Source: an uncultured bacterium (GTDB taxonomy: Bacteria > Bacillota > Clostridia > Lachnospirales > Lachnospiraceae). From it: 64,000 nt of DNA. The translations under genes and the position numbers were made by a program. Below, piece by piece: positions 35,917 to 44,113 of the stretch; position 1 is the stretch's first letter, and each line of letters opens with the position of its first letter. The notes under the pieces were generated by a model. The model was not told the origin of the DNA, searched no databases, and worked only from the letters and a program-made list of their open reading frames with translations. The DNA is taken from NCBI GenBank assembly GCA_947381965.1, contig CANCXX010000019.1:1-64000 (forward strand). Reading direction: 5' to 3'.

Positions 35917-36879
35917 CTACAGACCTCCCCTCCGGAACAAAGCATAAAACGCATACATTGTACAGGCCACCTCCAGCCCTACGCAAATATCAATAGGCAG
36001 AATAATACCGCCGCTTAGAATATGCCCCGGCTGTCCTAGGGGTATATGGTTCTCAATACCATTTGCGCCCAAAATATAAAAGTATGAACCGATAATTCCA
36101 TACATACACAGAGCCGTAATTTTAGCAGCTTTATAGATATGTTCATTAAAAAACTTCTGGGTTTTCTTAAATCCATAAGCGCTGACATATAAAATAAATC
36201 CTGCACCTAAAATTGCGCCGCCGGAAAAACCTCCTCCCGGCGATAAATGTCCGTTTAAAATCACATAAATTCCGAAAATAAAAATAATAGGGCAAAGAGT
36301 AAAAGCAGTGCCTTGCAGAATAATGTCATTTTTAGGCTCAAACCGCCTGTCATTTTTCACCTCCTGCTTTTTTAAGATGGCATCATCCACCATAAGCAAA
36401 ATCATCACACAGCAGGTTGCAATAAACAGAACATTTGTTTCTCCAAACGTATCGAAAGCTCTATAGGTTAAAATCATACCGGAAACAATATTCAGCGCTC
36501 CTGTTTCCTGCAGTCCTTTTTCAATATATCTTTGGGAAACTACATTATTATCCGGGTTTGAATAATTTCCTGTCCTTGGAAGATAAGAAACCGTATACAG
36601 CAAAAGCCCCGTCAGAATAATGCAAAACAAAACAGCAGCGGCGGCATAAACCTTTCGAAAAGCCCTAAGCCCTTTGTTGTTTTCCACATCATATACTTTG
36701 TCCCTGATCATTTCCCTTTCTGTCATACGTTCCACAATTGTGGCATCCGGTATTTCCTTCTCCTTTTGAGGCTGCATTTCCACTTCCCCAAGGTAAGGAT
36801 CTTTTGCTCCGGAAAGCCATCTGAAAAAATGAAACGCTTTTGTCTTTTCATATTCTTCCTGAGGTTTTAATTTACTCAT
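35917..36879 (-). CDS. fused MbhE- and MrpB/MbhF-like antiporter subunit
   Basis: A 320-residue protein. Residues about 1-75 are hydrophilic and unlike known subunits (KTKAFHFFRWLSGAKDPYLG). A first membrane block (about 80-175) contains GMILTYRAFDTFGETNVLF, the MbhE/MrpA C-terminal signature. The second block (about 195-320) contains GHLSPGGGFSGGAILGAGFI and PGHILSGGIILPIDICVGLE, the MrpB/MbhF signature. In many Mrp and Mbh operons these are separate proteins, so this is a fusion. ATG 36879 overlaps the previous stop by 8 nt. Confidence 0.85.
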   Translation of the reverse strand: MSKLKPQEEYEKTKAFHFFRWLSGAKDPYLGEVEMQPQKEKEIPDATIVERMTEREMIRDKVYDVENNKGLRAFRKVYAAAAVLFCIILTGLLLYTVSYLPRTGNYSNPDNNVVSQRYIEKGLQETGALNIVSGMILTYRAFDTFGETNVLFIATCCVMILLMVDDAILKKQEVKNDRRFEPKNDIILQGTAFTLCPIIFIFGIYVILNGHLSPGGGFSGGAILGAGFILYVSAYGFKKTQKFFNEHIYKAAKITALCMYGIIGSYFYILGANGIENHIPLGQPGHILSGGIILPIDICVGLEVACTMYAFYALFRRGGL

Positions 36880-37204
36880 GAAGCCCTTCCTCCTTCTGCT
36901 CTTCACCGGATATCCGTACAATTTCTTCCGGCGAAGCTACTCTGGCATTCTCTTCTTTTTCCTTCTCAATTTGAATGGCATGGATTTTCTTTAAGGTTGA
37001 AAAAAACAAAATACTTGTAACCCCTGCTCCCACCGCCGCTTCAGTTATCGCTAAGTCCGGGGACTGCAGGCAGACCCAGATAACAGACATTACCAACGAA
37101 TAGGACATATAAATCAGTATTGAGTTCAGCAGATTTTTCGAAAAACTCACTGATATAGCACAGACAATCAAAAATGTCATAAGAATCACCTGAAAAAGAG
37201 TCAT
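36872..37204 (-). CDS. MbhD-like subunit (DUF4040)
   Basis: A 110-residue protein with three membrane segments and the DUF4040 signature LQSPDLAITEAAVGAGVTSI, equivalent to MbhD of membrane-bound hydrogenases and to part of the MrpA C-terminus. A charged tail (KEKEENARVASPEE) follows. It overlaps the MrpG gene by 4 nt and the fused subunit by 8 nt, consistent with tight co-translation. Confidence 0.87.
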   Translation of the reverse strand: MTLFQVILMTFLIVCAISVSFSKNLLNSILIYMSYSLVMSVIWVCLQSPDLAITEAAVGAGVTSILFFSTLKKIHAIQIEKEKEENARVASPEEIVRISGEEQKEEGLHE

Positions 37205-37575
37205 TCCCTGCCGCCTCCCATCTCTTCTTCCTTATTATGTTCCGGCAAATCGGAAATCACCTCACAGTGCTTGTCCAGTTTTTCATTGGTTGTAACCTCC
37301 AGCCTGGCTACCAAATGGGATGAAACCGGTGAAGCAAGCCATAAAAAAATAACAATCAACATCATTTTTAAAGTAGTGAAATTTAATCCTGATAAAATCA
37401 TCAGTCCAACCAGCGAAAAGCTGATACCGAGCGTATCCCCCATGGCCGCTGCGTGCATTCTGTTCAGCACATATTTCAAATGAAAGATACCATATAATTC
37501 AATTAAAAAAATCAACAGGCCACAGAGCAAAAGCGCCGCTCCTGCCGCAAGTCTAATCCATTGCAGAATTTCCAT
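37201..37575 (-). CDS. mnhG: MrpG/MnhG-like antiporter subunit
   Basis: A 124-residue protein with three membrane segments of the MrpG family (LYGIFHLKYVLNRMHAAAMG, DTLGISFSLVGLMIL, then IFLWLASPVSSHLVARL). ATG 37575 has AAGGAG 6 nt upstream and lies inside the end of mnhF. Confidence 0.88.
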   Translation of the reverse strand: MEILQWIRLAAGAALLLCGLLIFLIELYGIFHLKYVLNRMHAAAMGDTLGISFSLVGLMILSGLNFTTLKMMLIVIFLWLASPVSSHLVARLEVTTNEKLDKHCEVISDLPEHNKEEEMGGGRE

Positions 37576-37933
37576 TATTTACTCCTTTTTTATCCACCAA
37601 TCTTTCGCTTTCTTCTTCCTTGGGCTGCTTTGCCTCCGCATAAACCCCCATATATACCTTAGTAATAATCGTTACTGCCAGAAAGCTTACCATAGCGTAA
37701 ATCAGACAGACATCAATCAAAAAACCCTCCTCCAGTAAAAGGGAAAGAACTGCTATAATTACCATTACCATAGTTCCCATCATATTTATGGCCACAATAC
37801 GGTCCGCAATGCGCGGACCTTTGACCGCATAAAGCAGGCAGGCAAACAGCATAACCGCAAGAATAACCAAAACAGCTATGTACATGCCGCATGCCGCCGT
37901 TAAAGGGGCGGACAGACTTTCATTTCCCTGCAT
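37553..37933 (-). CDS. mnhF: MrpF/MnhF-like antiporter subunit
   Basis: A 126-residue protein with three membrane segments and the MrpF signature AVKGPRIADRIVAINMMGTM followed by FLIDVCLIYAMVSFLAV. Two ATGs, 37939 and 37933, lie after GGAG; the second has better spacing. It overlaps the end of mnhE by 14 nt. The C-terminal tail is charged. Confidence 0.87.
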   Translation of the reverse strand: MQGNESLSAPLTAACGMYIAVLVILAVMLFACLLYAVKGPRIADRIVAINMMGTMVMVIIAVLSLLLEEGFLIDVCLIYAMVSFLAVTIITKVYMGVYAEAKQPKEEESERLVDKKGVNNGNSAMD

Positions 37934-38399
37934 ATTCATCAGCTCCTTCCATTTTCCTAAGAAGTGACACAAATATAGAATCATTTATTCCTTCTGCCAG
38001 ACTTTTGTCCAGACAATGCACCACATACTCATTCTCATTTAAGGACACCGTAATTGTTCCTGGTGTTAATGTAATGGAATTTGCCAGAAGAACTCTTGCA
38101 GGGGTTGTCCTTAAATCTGTTTTAAAATGCACTACCGCAGGTTCAAGCTCATATTTAGATGACATTATCATTTTAATCACTTCAAAATTCGCTTTAATTA
38201 TTTCCTTTACCAGCACAATCAGATAATGCAGAATCTGAAATATTCTCTTAAAAAGCAGCAAATCTGTTCTTGGGCTATAATTTAAGAATTTACAGATAAA
38301 CCAGTAAATCCCCCCTGCAATTACAGCGCCAAAAGCCGCTATTTCTAGTGTAAACTGGCCGTTAAAAATAACCCATACCAGAAAAAATACAAAATACAT
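37920..38399 (-). CDS. mnhE: MrpE/MnhE-like antiporter subunit
   Basis: A 159-residue MrpE protein: an N-terminal membrane hairpin, ANFEVIKMIMSSKYELEPAV, then VLLANSITLTPGTITVSLNE, which is the family signature. ATG 38399 is preceded by GGAGG 6 nt away; the frame extends to 38423. It is the first gene of the antiporter operon, 41 nt after thioredoxin. Confidence 0.89.
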   Translation of the reverse strand: MYFVFFLVWVIFNGQFTLEIAAFGAVIAGGIYWFICKFLNYSPRTDLLLFKRIFQILHYLIVLVKEIIKANFEVIKMIMSSKYELEPAVVHFKTDLRTTPARVLLANSITLTPGTITVSLNENEYVVHCLDKSLAEGINDSIFVSLLRKMEGADEYAGK

Positions 38400-38427
38400 T
38401 TCTTTCCTCCGCTTTTCTTCCACATGA

Positions 38428-38458
38428 AAGCAGGTGAGGCTTATGCCAGCACCTGCTT
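38428..38458 (-). promoter_or_regulatory. hairpin over the thioredoxin stop codon
   Basis: AAGCAGGTG and CACCTGCTT form a 9-bp stem with a 13-nt loop holding the TAA stop of thioredoxin, just before mnhE. No T-run follows, so it may lower read-through or stabilise the upstream mRNA. Confidence 0.45.
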
Positions 38459-38761
38459 AATGTTTTCCTCCAATTCACTTTTTGAAACAGCCCCTATCAC
38501 AGTTTTTACCGCCTTACCATCCTTAAAAAATATAAAGGTGGGTATGGACATCACTCTAAATTCACTTGCCAGCTTAGGGTTTTCGTCCGTATTGCATTTA
38601 CCTACTTTGCACTTTCCGTTATAGCTTTCTGCTAACTGTGCCACCACTGGCGCCATCATCTTGCATGGTCCGCACCAGTCGGCATAAAAATCCACCATAA
38701 CCGGCATACTGCTGTTTTTAACCTCCGCTTCAAAATTGCTGTCTGTAATTTTCAGTTCCAT
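38441..38761 (-). CDS. trxA: thioredoxin
   Basis: A 106-residue thioredoxin with the redox motif WCGPC (C30 and C33), MSIPTFIFFKDGK with the cis-proline, and the usual VDFYADWC strand. It is a general cytoplasmic disulfide reductant. AAGGAG precedes ATG 38761. It lies directly upstream of mnhE on the same strand; no thioredoxin reductase gene is in the window. Confidence 0.95.
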   Translation of the reverse strand: MELKITDSNFEAEVKNSSMPVMVDFYADWCGPCKMMAPVVAQLAESYNGKCKVGKCNTDENPKLASEFRVMSIPTFIFFKDGKAVKTVIGAVSKSELEENIKQVLA

Positions 38762-38837
38762 AATAAATCTCCTTTCTTTTACTTATTTAATCCACATTTT
38801 ATGTTATTGTCATACTATTCCTGTATTATAGTATTGG

Positions 38838-39476
38838 TTATCTTCTAATAATATATTTATAAATAGGATTTCCTTTTGAAGAAAATTTTTCTTCATATTC
38901 TGTCATAATGTTGCCTTCTGCCATTTCTTTATCATTATGGAGGTCAAAAGTAACCTTAACTGCCTCCCACCCTGCAGGCGAGAGTTCCTCCAAAGCAAAG
39001 TCAAACAATCCCTTGTTATCTGTCTTAAATTCAAGAACACCTTCCTTTTTAAGGAATTTGTCATATCTTTTTAAAAACTCCCTGGAAGGCAGACGCCTTT
39101 TGGCATGACGCTCCTTTGGCCATGGGTCAGAAAAATTCAGGTAAATTCCGTCAACTTCTCCCTCTCCGAAAACCTTTTCCACATTCTCCGCGTCCATCCG
39201 TATAAATAATAAATTGGAAAGAGGCTTTTCGTCCATCCGTTGCAGCGCCCGCAAAAGAACGCTGGAGTACTTTTCTATTCCTATGTAATTAATACCCGGA
39301 TTTATGCCTGCCATCTCATACAGAAATTTCCCTTTTCCCATCCCGATTTCTACATATAAGGGGTGGTTATTGCCAAAGCTTTCTCTCCATCTTCCTTTTA
39401 AGCCTTCCGGCTCTAAAATCACCAGAGGATTGTGCTCTACCGCTTCCCTTGCACCTTTAATATTTTTAAGCCTCAT
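38838..39476 (-). CDS. trmB: tRNA (guanine46-N7)-methyltransferase TrmB
   Basis: A 212-residue SAM-dependent TrmB that methylates G46 in the tRNA variable loop. Landmarks are MRLKNIKGAREAVEHNP, motif I VEIGMGKGKFLYEMA, IGIEKYSSVLLRALQRM, and the catalytic NFSDPWPKERHAKRRL. ATG 39476 fits the family start; GTG 39485 is an in-frame alternative. Confidence 0.95.
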   Translation of the reverse strand: MRLKNIKGAREAVEHNPLVILEPEGLKGRWRESFGNNHPLYVEIGMGKGKFLYEMAGINPGINYIGIEKYSSVLLRALQRMDEKPLSNLLFIRMDAENVEKVFGEGEVDGIYLNFSDPWPKERHAKRRLPSREFLKRYDKFLKKEGVLEFKTDNKGLFDFALEELSPAGWEAVKVTFDLHNDKEMAEGNIMTEYEEKFSSKGNPIYKYIIRR

Positions 39477-39612
39477 CCCTTTCACCCTTCATTTTCCGGT
39501 ATTTTCCCAAAAGATGTTTATTTCCTTTTCAAATTCTCTTCGTATTTTACACCTTTTTATTCCTAATGAAAAGTAAAAATTTCATCAAAATTTTCAACGA
39601 AATATCTTGTCA

Positions 39613-39640
39613 TGGACATTTTCAAAATGTAAACTATAAT
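39613..39640 (+). promoter_or_regulatory. promoter of the D,D-carboxypeptidase gene
   Basis: TGGACA (39613-39618) and a perfect TATAAT (39635-39640) are 16 nt apart, about 108 nt before the start codon. Confidence 0.55.
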
Positions 39641-39747
39641 AAGCAGCAAAAAATATACCATTTTCTCAAATCCATTAAAAAAATACACGTATAATAATTA
39701 ACCCGTCATCTGGAAATAATTATTAAAAATACGAATAAGGAGCCTCT

Positions 39748-41241
39748 ATGAATCGTTTAAAAATCATGCGGATAAGGCACAGAATACTATCTGCATTTTT
39801 ATGTATATTTATCCTGACCCACACCTGCATCTATACTTATGCCGCACCGGACGAAGAAAGTGATTACAAAACTTTGGCGGAAGAACGCAAATCCCTTCCC
39901 ATACAAAGCAATCAGACGGAAAACTGGCCTGCCGGACCGGAAATAGGGGCGGAGTCTGCCATTTTACTGGAGGCCAACACAGGTGTAATTCTTTATGCCA
40001 AAAATATGAACGAAAAACTTTATCCCGCCAGCACCACCAAACTTATGACCTGCCTGCTGGCAGCGGAAAATTCCCAGATAAATGAAATGGTTACTTTTTC
40101 CCATGATGCGGTTTTCAGTATTGAAAAGGGAAGCTCCAACATTGGAATTGATGAGCGTCAGTCTATGCCTATGGAAGAGTGTCTTTACGGTATTTTGGTT
40201 GCATCCGCAAATGAAGTGGCAAATGCCGTGGCTGAACACATCGCCGGAAACATGGACGATTTTGCAGATATGATGAACGAAAAGGCGGCTGCGCTTGGCT
40301 GCAAAAATACCCATTTTGTCAATGCCCACGGACTTCATACCCCGGAACATTATACCTCTGCCTACGATCTGGCTCTGATAGCCCAGGCCTTTTTCCAGAA
40401 CGAATTGCTTTCCAAAATCGGGAATACATCCTACCACCATTTTGAAGCCACCCAGACCCAGCCCGACGACTTTATTGAAAGAAATAAACACCGACTTATC
40501 ACCGGGGAAATTCCATATGAAGGAATCAAAGGCGGAAAAACCGGCTACACCTCTCAGGCAAGACAGACCCTTGTAACCTGTGCGGAACAAAACGGCATGA
40601 AATTAATCTGCGTAATTATGAAGGAGGAATCCCCTGAACAGTTTTACGATACTGTAAAATTGTTTGATTATGGCTTTGCCAACTTTTCTGCAGTAAATGT
40701 AGCGGAACACGAAACCAATTATTCCATTCAAAACTCCAACTTTTTTAATACTTCCAGCGATGTTTTCGGCAATTCCAATCCAATCCTTGCCCTAAACAAA
40801 AACAGTTATCTGATAATGCCCAAAGTCGCTGATTTTAAAGAGCTGGAGTCCCGAATCTCCTATGATACGGAAAAGGAAAATGAAGTTGCCGTTATCAAAT
40901 ATTACTATCATAATGTTTATATCGGTACCGCCACTGTAGACTTAATAAAGCAAATACCCGACTCCTATCACTTTATGGGAACTGACAGTAACGCCCAGAT
41001 AAAGGATGGGGAAAAAAATAATGTGATAATCATCAATATTAAAAAAGTTCTTATCATTGTGCTGGCCATAGCAGGTATACTGATTGCTGTTCTTGTTGTC
41101 CATTCTCTTTTACACAACTACAATTTTGTCAACAATAACAGCAGTCGGATAACCGCAAAAAGACGGAGAAAATTGCGCAGAAGAAACCGGAAGGATGAAC
41201 CTTACTTTTCTTCCTCCCGGTTTAATGATTTCGATCTTTGA
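39748..41241 (+). CDS. D-alanyl-D-alanine carboxypeptidase (DacA/PBP5-like), C-terminally membrane anchored
   Basis: A 497-residue S11-family D,D-carboxypeptidase that trims the terminal D-alanine of peptidoglycan stem peptides. A signal peptide (about residues 10-32) is followed by the catalytic domain: serine-lysine motif S95-T-T-K98, S153-A-N155 and K264-T-G266. A beta-rich domain follows and then a C-terminal membrane helix (VLIIVLAIAGILIAVLVVHS) with a basic cytosolic tail (KRRRKLRRRNRK); PBP5 relatives more often have an amphipathic anchor. AAGGAG precedes ATG 39748. Its last 20 nt overlap the converging exonuclease gene. Confidence 0.93.
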   Translation: MNRLKIMRIRHRILSAFLCIFILTHTCIYTYAAPDEESDYKTLAEERKSLPIQSNQTENWPAGPEIGAESAILLEANTGVILYAKNMNEKLYPASTTKLMTCLLAAENSQINEMVTFSHDAVFSIEKGSSNIGIDERQSMPMEECLYGILVASANEVANAVAEHIAGNMDDFADMMNEKAAALGCKNTHFVNAHGLHTPEHYTSAYDLALIAQAFFQNELLSKIGNTSYHHFEATQTQPDDFIERNKHRLITGEIPYEGIKGGKTGYTSQARQTLVTCAEQNGMKLICVIMKEESPEQFYDTVKLFDYGFANFSAVNVAEHETNYSIQNSNFFNTSSDVFGNSNPILALNKNSYLIMPKVADFKELESRISYDTEKENEVAVIKYYYHNVYIGTATVDLIKQIPDSYHFMGTDSNAQIKDGEKNNVIIINIKKVLIIVLAIAGILIAVLVVHSLLHNYNFVNNNSSRITAKRRRKLRRRNRKDEPYFSSSRFNDFDL

Positions 41242-42190
41242 CTTTGGTGCCTGACTTCTGTGCTTTATGATGTTCTCTGGCCCCATCCCTTTTCTGGATA
41301 ATTTTCTGACACTCTTCTTCTGAAATAAATTTAGAGGTTTTTACCACATAAATATTGTTGTTTTCCGAATGACGGATTCTGATTTTGGATTTCATATATC
41401 CATGGATGGGGCAAAAGGAAACGCTATAATAATGTTTCCCGTTAGGAGAAAACCAGCGGATTTTTTTCCGAAGATTTTTATGACACAGATAACATTTTGT
41501 GCTGATAACTTCTTTATCATCCAGTGCCTTTTGTTTATCAGAAAACTCCCTGGAAATATATTTCATATAATCATGAAACATAACATGCACTTCCTCCTGT
41601 CTGCTCCTTGGAAGTACATAAGTATCAATGGAATAATTCACCAGAATATCCTCCGAAAGACCGGAAAGCACCTTTGCCGTATAATACGCATCACTGTACG
41701 CCCTGTGAAAAGGCACATCCTTTTCAATCTTCAGATAATCAATAGCATATTCCAGACTTCTTCTCAATTTGCTGTCTTCATAGGCAATGCTGAACAACTT
41801 TTGGACATCCAGAAATCTAATCGGTACATCACTTAACGGCTCCATATTATAATAATTCATATTTCTCTGAAGCTCATACAAGTCCAGCGGCCCCCAGGTG
41901 CAATAAACATAATCATCCCCGCACCAGGAAAAAAATTCTCTGATAACCTCCATAAAGGGCTTCCCCTTTTCCAGGTCCTTCATACGCAGATGTATTAAAC
42001 TACTGGTAATTCTGTGCATCTGCTGATATACGGCAGGCTTTACAAGCTGATTGTACTCATCAATCATTTCCCTGTCGCTGTTTAATTTGACCGCACCAAT
42101 ATCAATAATCTCAAATGGTATTACCTTTACCTCCGGTTCCCTTCCTGTATTGCTCTGATTCCACTCAAAATCCAGTACAATATAGTTCAT
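41222..42190 (-). CDS. DEDDh 3'-5' exonuclease with C-terminal cysteine-containing domain
   Basis: A 322-residue protein. Residues 1-185 form an RNase T/DnaQ-like exonuclease: YIVLDFEWNQ holds the DxE pair, CTWGPLDLYEL the third aspartate, and FHRAYSDAYYTAKVL the HxxxxD ending, so all DEDDh residues are present. It resembles KapD/Eri-1-type enzymes. The C-terminal part (about 235-290) has CYLCHKNLRKKI and a later C-x-I-H, a possible zinc-binding unit. Its substrate is unknown; small structured RNA or DNA ends are likely. GAGGAG precedes ATG 42190. Confidence 0.87.
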   Translation of the reverse strand: MNYIVLDFEWNQSNTGREPEVKVIPFEIIDIGAVKLNSDREMIDEYNQLVKPAVYQQMHRITSSLIHLRMKDLEKGKPFMEVIREFFSWCGDDYVYCTWGPLDLYELQRNMNYYNMEPLSDVPIRFLDVQKLFSIAYEDSKLRRSLEYAIDYLKIEKDVPFHRAYSDAYYTAKVLSGLSEDILVNYSIDTYVLPRSRQEEVHVMFHDYMKYISREFSDKQKALDDKEVISTKCYLCHKNLRKKIRWFSPNGKHYYSVSFCPIHGYMKSKIRIRHSENNNIYVVKTSKFISEEECQKIIQKRDGAREHHKAQKSGTKVKDRNH

Positions 42191-42362
42191 TATTCACGCT
42201 CCTCATTTCAACATTGTTTAAAAATCAGCACGTTTTATATATAATAACATATTTCCCAAAATTCTACTATATATAAAAAAATAAATTATTTGCTTACATT
42301 TAAAAGAAATGATACCATATTATTCATGTGAATTTATTAATTTTATAAAGATGGAGGAGAAT

Positions 42363-44105
42363 ATGGAAAAAGGAAAGTGGAAAAAATTTATTTCTTATTA
42401 TCAGCCTTACAAAAAAATATTTGCAGCCGATATGTTTTTTGCCTGCATGGGCGCTGCTGTTACGCTGGTCATTCCCCTGATTATCCGGTATATTACCAGC
42501 GATGTCATTTACAGGACAGCATCTGATTCTTTAAAAACAATTATGATGCTGACCGGAATTATGGTTGTTCTGATTATTCTTGAATGCTACTGTAATTATT
42601 TTATTGCCTACTATGGACATGTAATGGGCGCAAAAATGGAATATAATATGCGGAATGAAATTTTTTCCCATTACCAGAAACTATCCTTCAGTTTTTTTGA
42701 CAACCAAAAAGTGGGACAGCTTATGAGCCGTGTTACCAATGACCTGTTTGAAATCAGCGAGCTGTTTCACCATGGCCCTGAAGATATTGTAATTTCCATT
42801 ATTAAACTGATTGGTTCTTTTTCCATCCTCCTTTCCATCAACTGGAGGCTGGCCCTGGTTGCTTTTGCGGTGGTTCCCATTATGCTCTCATATGCCTTTT
42901 ACTTTAATATCCGTATGAAGCGGGCTTTTGTGAAAAACAGGGCAAGAATTGCCGATATCAATGCGCAGATTGAAGACAACCTTTCCGGCATCCGGGTTGT
43001 CAAATCCTTTGCCAACGAAGAAATGGAAATGGATAAGTTCAAAATTGGAAATGACCGTTTTGTGGAAAGTAAAAAGGAAAGCTACCGCTATATGGGATTA
43101 TATCATTCAGGTCTAGGGGCTTTCACCACCTTTATTAGCGTAATCGTTATTGCAGTGGGAGCCGTCTTTATCACCGCAAACCTGATTTCCATTACGGACC
43201 TGATTACCTTTCTGCTTTACATTAATAATTTTACGGAACCCATTAAAAAACTGATTAACTTTACAGAGCAGTTCCAAAATGGAGCTTCCGGCTACACAAG
43301 ATTTTTGGAAATCCTAAGCATCAATCCTGACATTACAGACAGACCTGACGCTAAAGAGCTGACAGACGCTAAAGGTGATATTACCTTTGACAATGTATCC
43401 TTTCACTATGAAGAACATTCTGAAACGGTTCTTTCCAATTTAAACCTTCACGTAAAAGAGGGGGAATATATCGCACTGGTGGGAACCTCCGGCGTTGGAA
43501 AGTCCACCCTCTGCAGCCTGATACCACGGTTTTATGACGTGTCTGGCGGACGCATTTTAATAGACGGCACAGATATCCGTGATTATACCTTAAAGAGCCT
43601 TAGAAATAATATCGGTATTGTCCAACAGGACGTATACCTCTTTACAGGAAGCGTTATGGACAATATCCGCTATGGACGCCCGAATGCTTCCGATGCGGAA
43701 ATTGTGGCTGCCGCCCAAAACGCCAATGCCCATGAATTTATTATGAATTTGCCTGAAGGCTACGAAACAAATATCGGTCAAAGAGGCATAAAGCTGTCCG
43801 GCGGGCAAAAACAAAGACTGTCCATTGCAAGAGTGTTCCTGAAAAACCCGCCGATTTTAATCTTTGATGAGGCAACCTCTGCCCTTGACAATGAAAGCGA
43901 AAAGGTTGTACAGGAGTCCCTGGAAAAACTGGCAAGGAACCGTACCACCTTTGTAATTGCCCACAGGCTTTCCACCATCCGCAACGCGGAAAAAATACTG
44001 GTGCTTTCCGAAAACGGCATTGCAGAAAGCGGAAATCATGAAGAACTGCTCTCAAAGGGCGGAATCTATGCGGAGCTTTACAATATGCAGTTTAAACCAA
44101 GATAA
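42363..44105 (+). CDS. ABC exporter half-transporter (multidrug/lipid type)
   Basis: A 580-residue ABC exporter with fused domains: six membrane segments in about residues 20-320 and a nucleotide-binding domain with Walker A GTSGVGKST (near 375-383), Q-loop GIVQQDVYLF, signature LSGGQKQR, Walker B ILIFDEATSALD and AHRLSTI. It resembles MsbA/LmrA-like exporters. I choose ATG 42363, preceded by GGAGGAGA, over the frame opening at 42309. It is a single gene, so a homodimer is likely. The end lies 8 nt from the converging HlyD-like gene. Confidence 0.92.
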   Translation: MEKGKWKKFISYYQPYKKIFAADMFFACMGAAVTLVIPLIIRYITSDVIYRTASDSLKTIMMLTGIMVVLIILECYCNYFIAYYGHVMGAKMEYNMRNEIFSHYQKLSFSFFDNQKVGQLMSRVTNDLFEISELFHHGPEDIVISIIKLIGSFSILLSINWRLALVAFAVVPIMLSYAFYFNIRMKRAFVKNRARIADINAQIEDNLSGIRVVKSFANEEMEMDKFKIGNDRFVESKKESYRYMGLYHSGLGAFTTFISVIVIAVGAVFITANLISITDLITFLLYINNFTEPIKKLINFTEQFQNGASGYTRFLEILSINPDITDRPDAKELTDAKGDITFDNVSFHYEEHSETVLSNLNLHVKEGEYIALVGTSGVGKSTLCSLIPRFYDVSGGRILIDGTDIRDYTLKSLRNNIGIVQQDVYLFTGSVMDNIRYGRPNASDAEIVAAAQNANAHEFIMNLPEGYETNIGQRGIKLSGGQKQRLSIARVFLKNPPILIFDEATSALDNESEKVVQESLEKLARNRTTFVIAHRLSTIRNAEKILVLSENGIAESGNHEELLSKGGIYAELYNMQFKPR

Positions 44106-44113
44106 AACAAAAA

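Noticed and set aside
42309-44105. A type I secretion pair formed by the ABC half-transporter and the HlyD-like protein
   Set aside because: They are on opposite strands with touching 3' ends, no leader-peptide substrate or peptidase domain is visible, so partnership is unproven.
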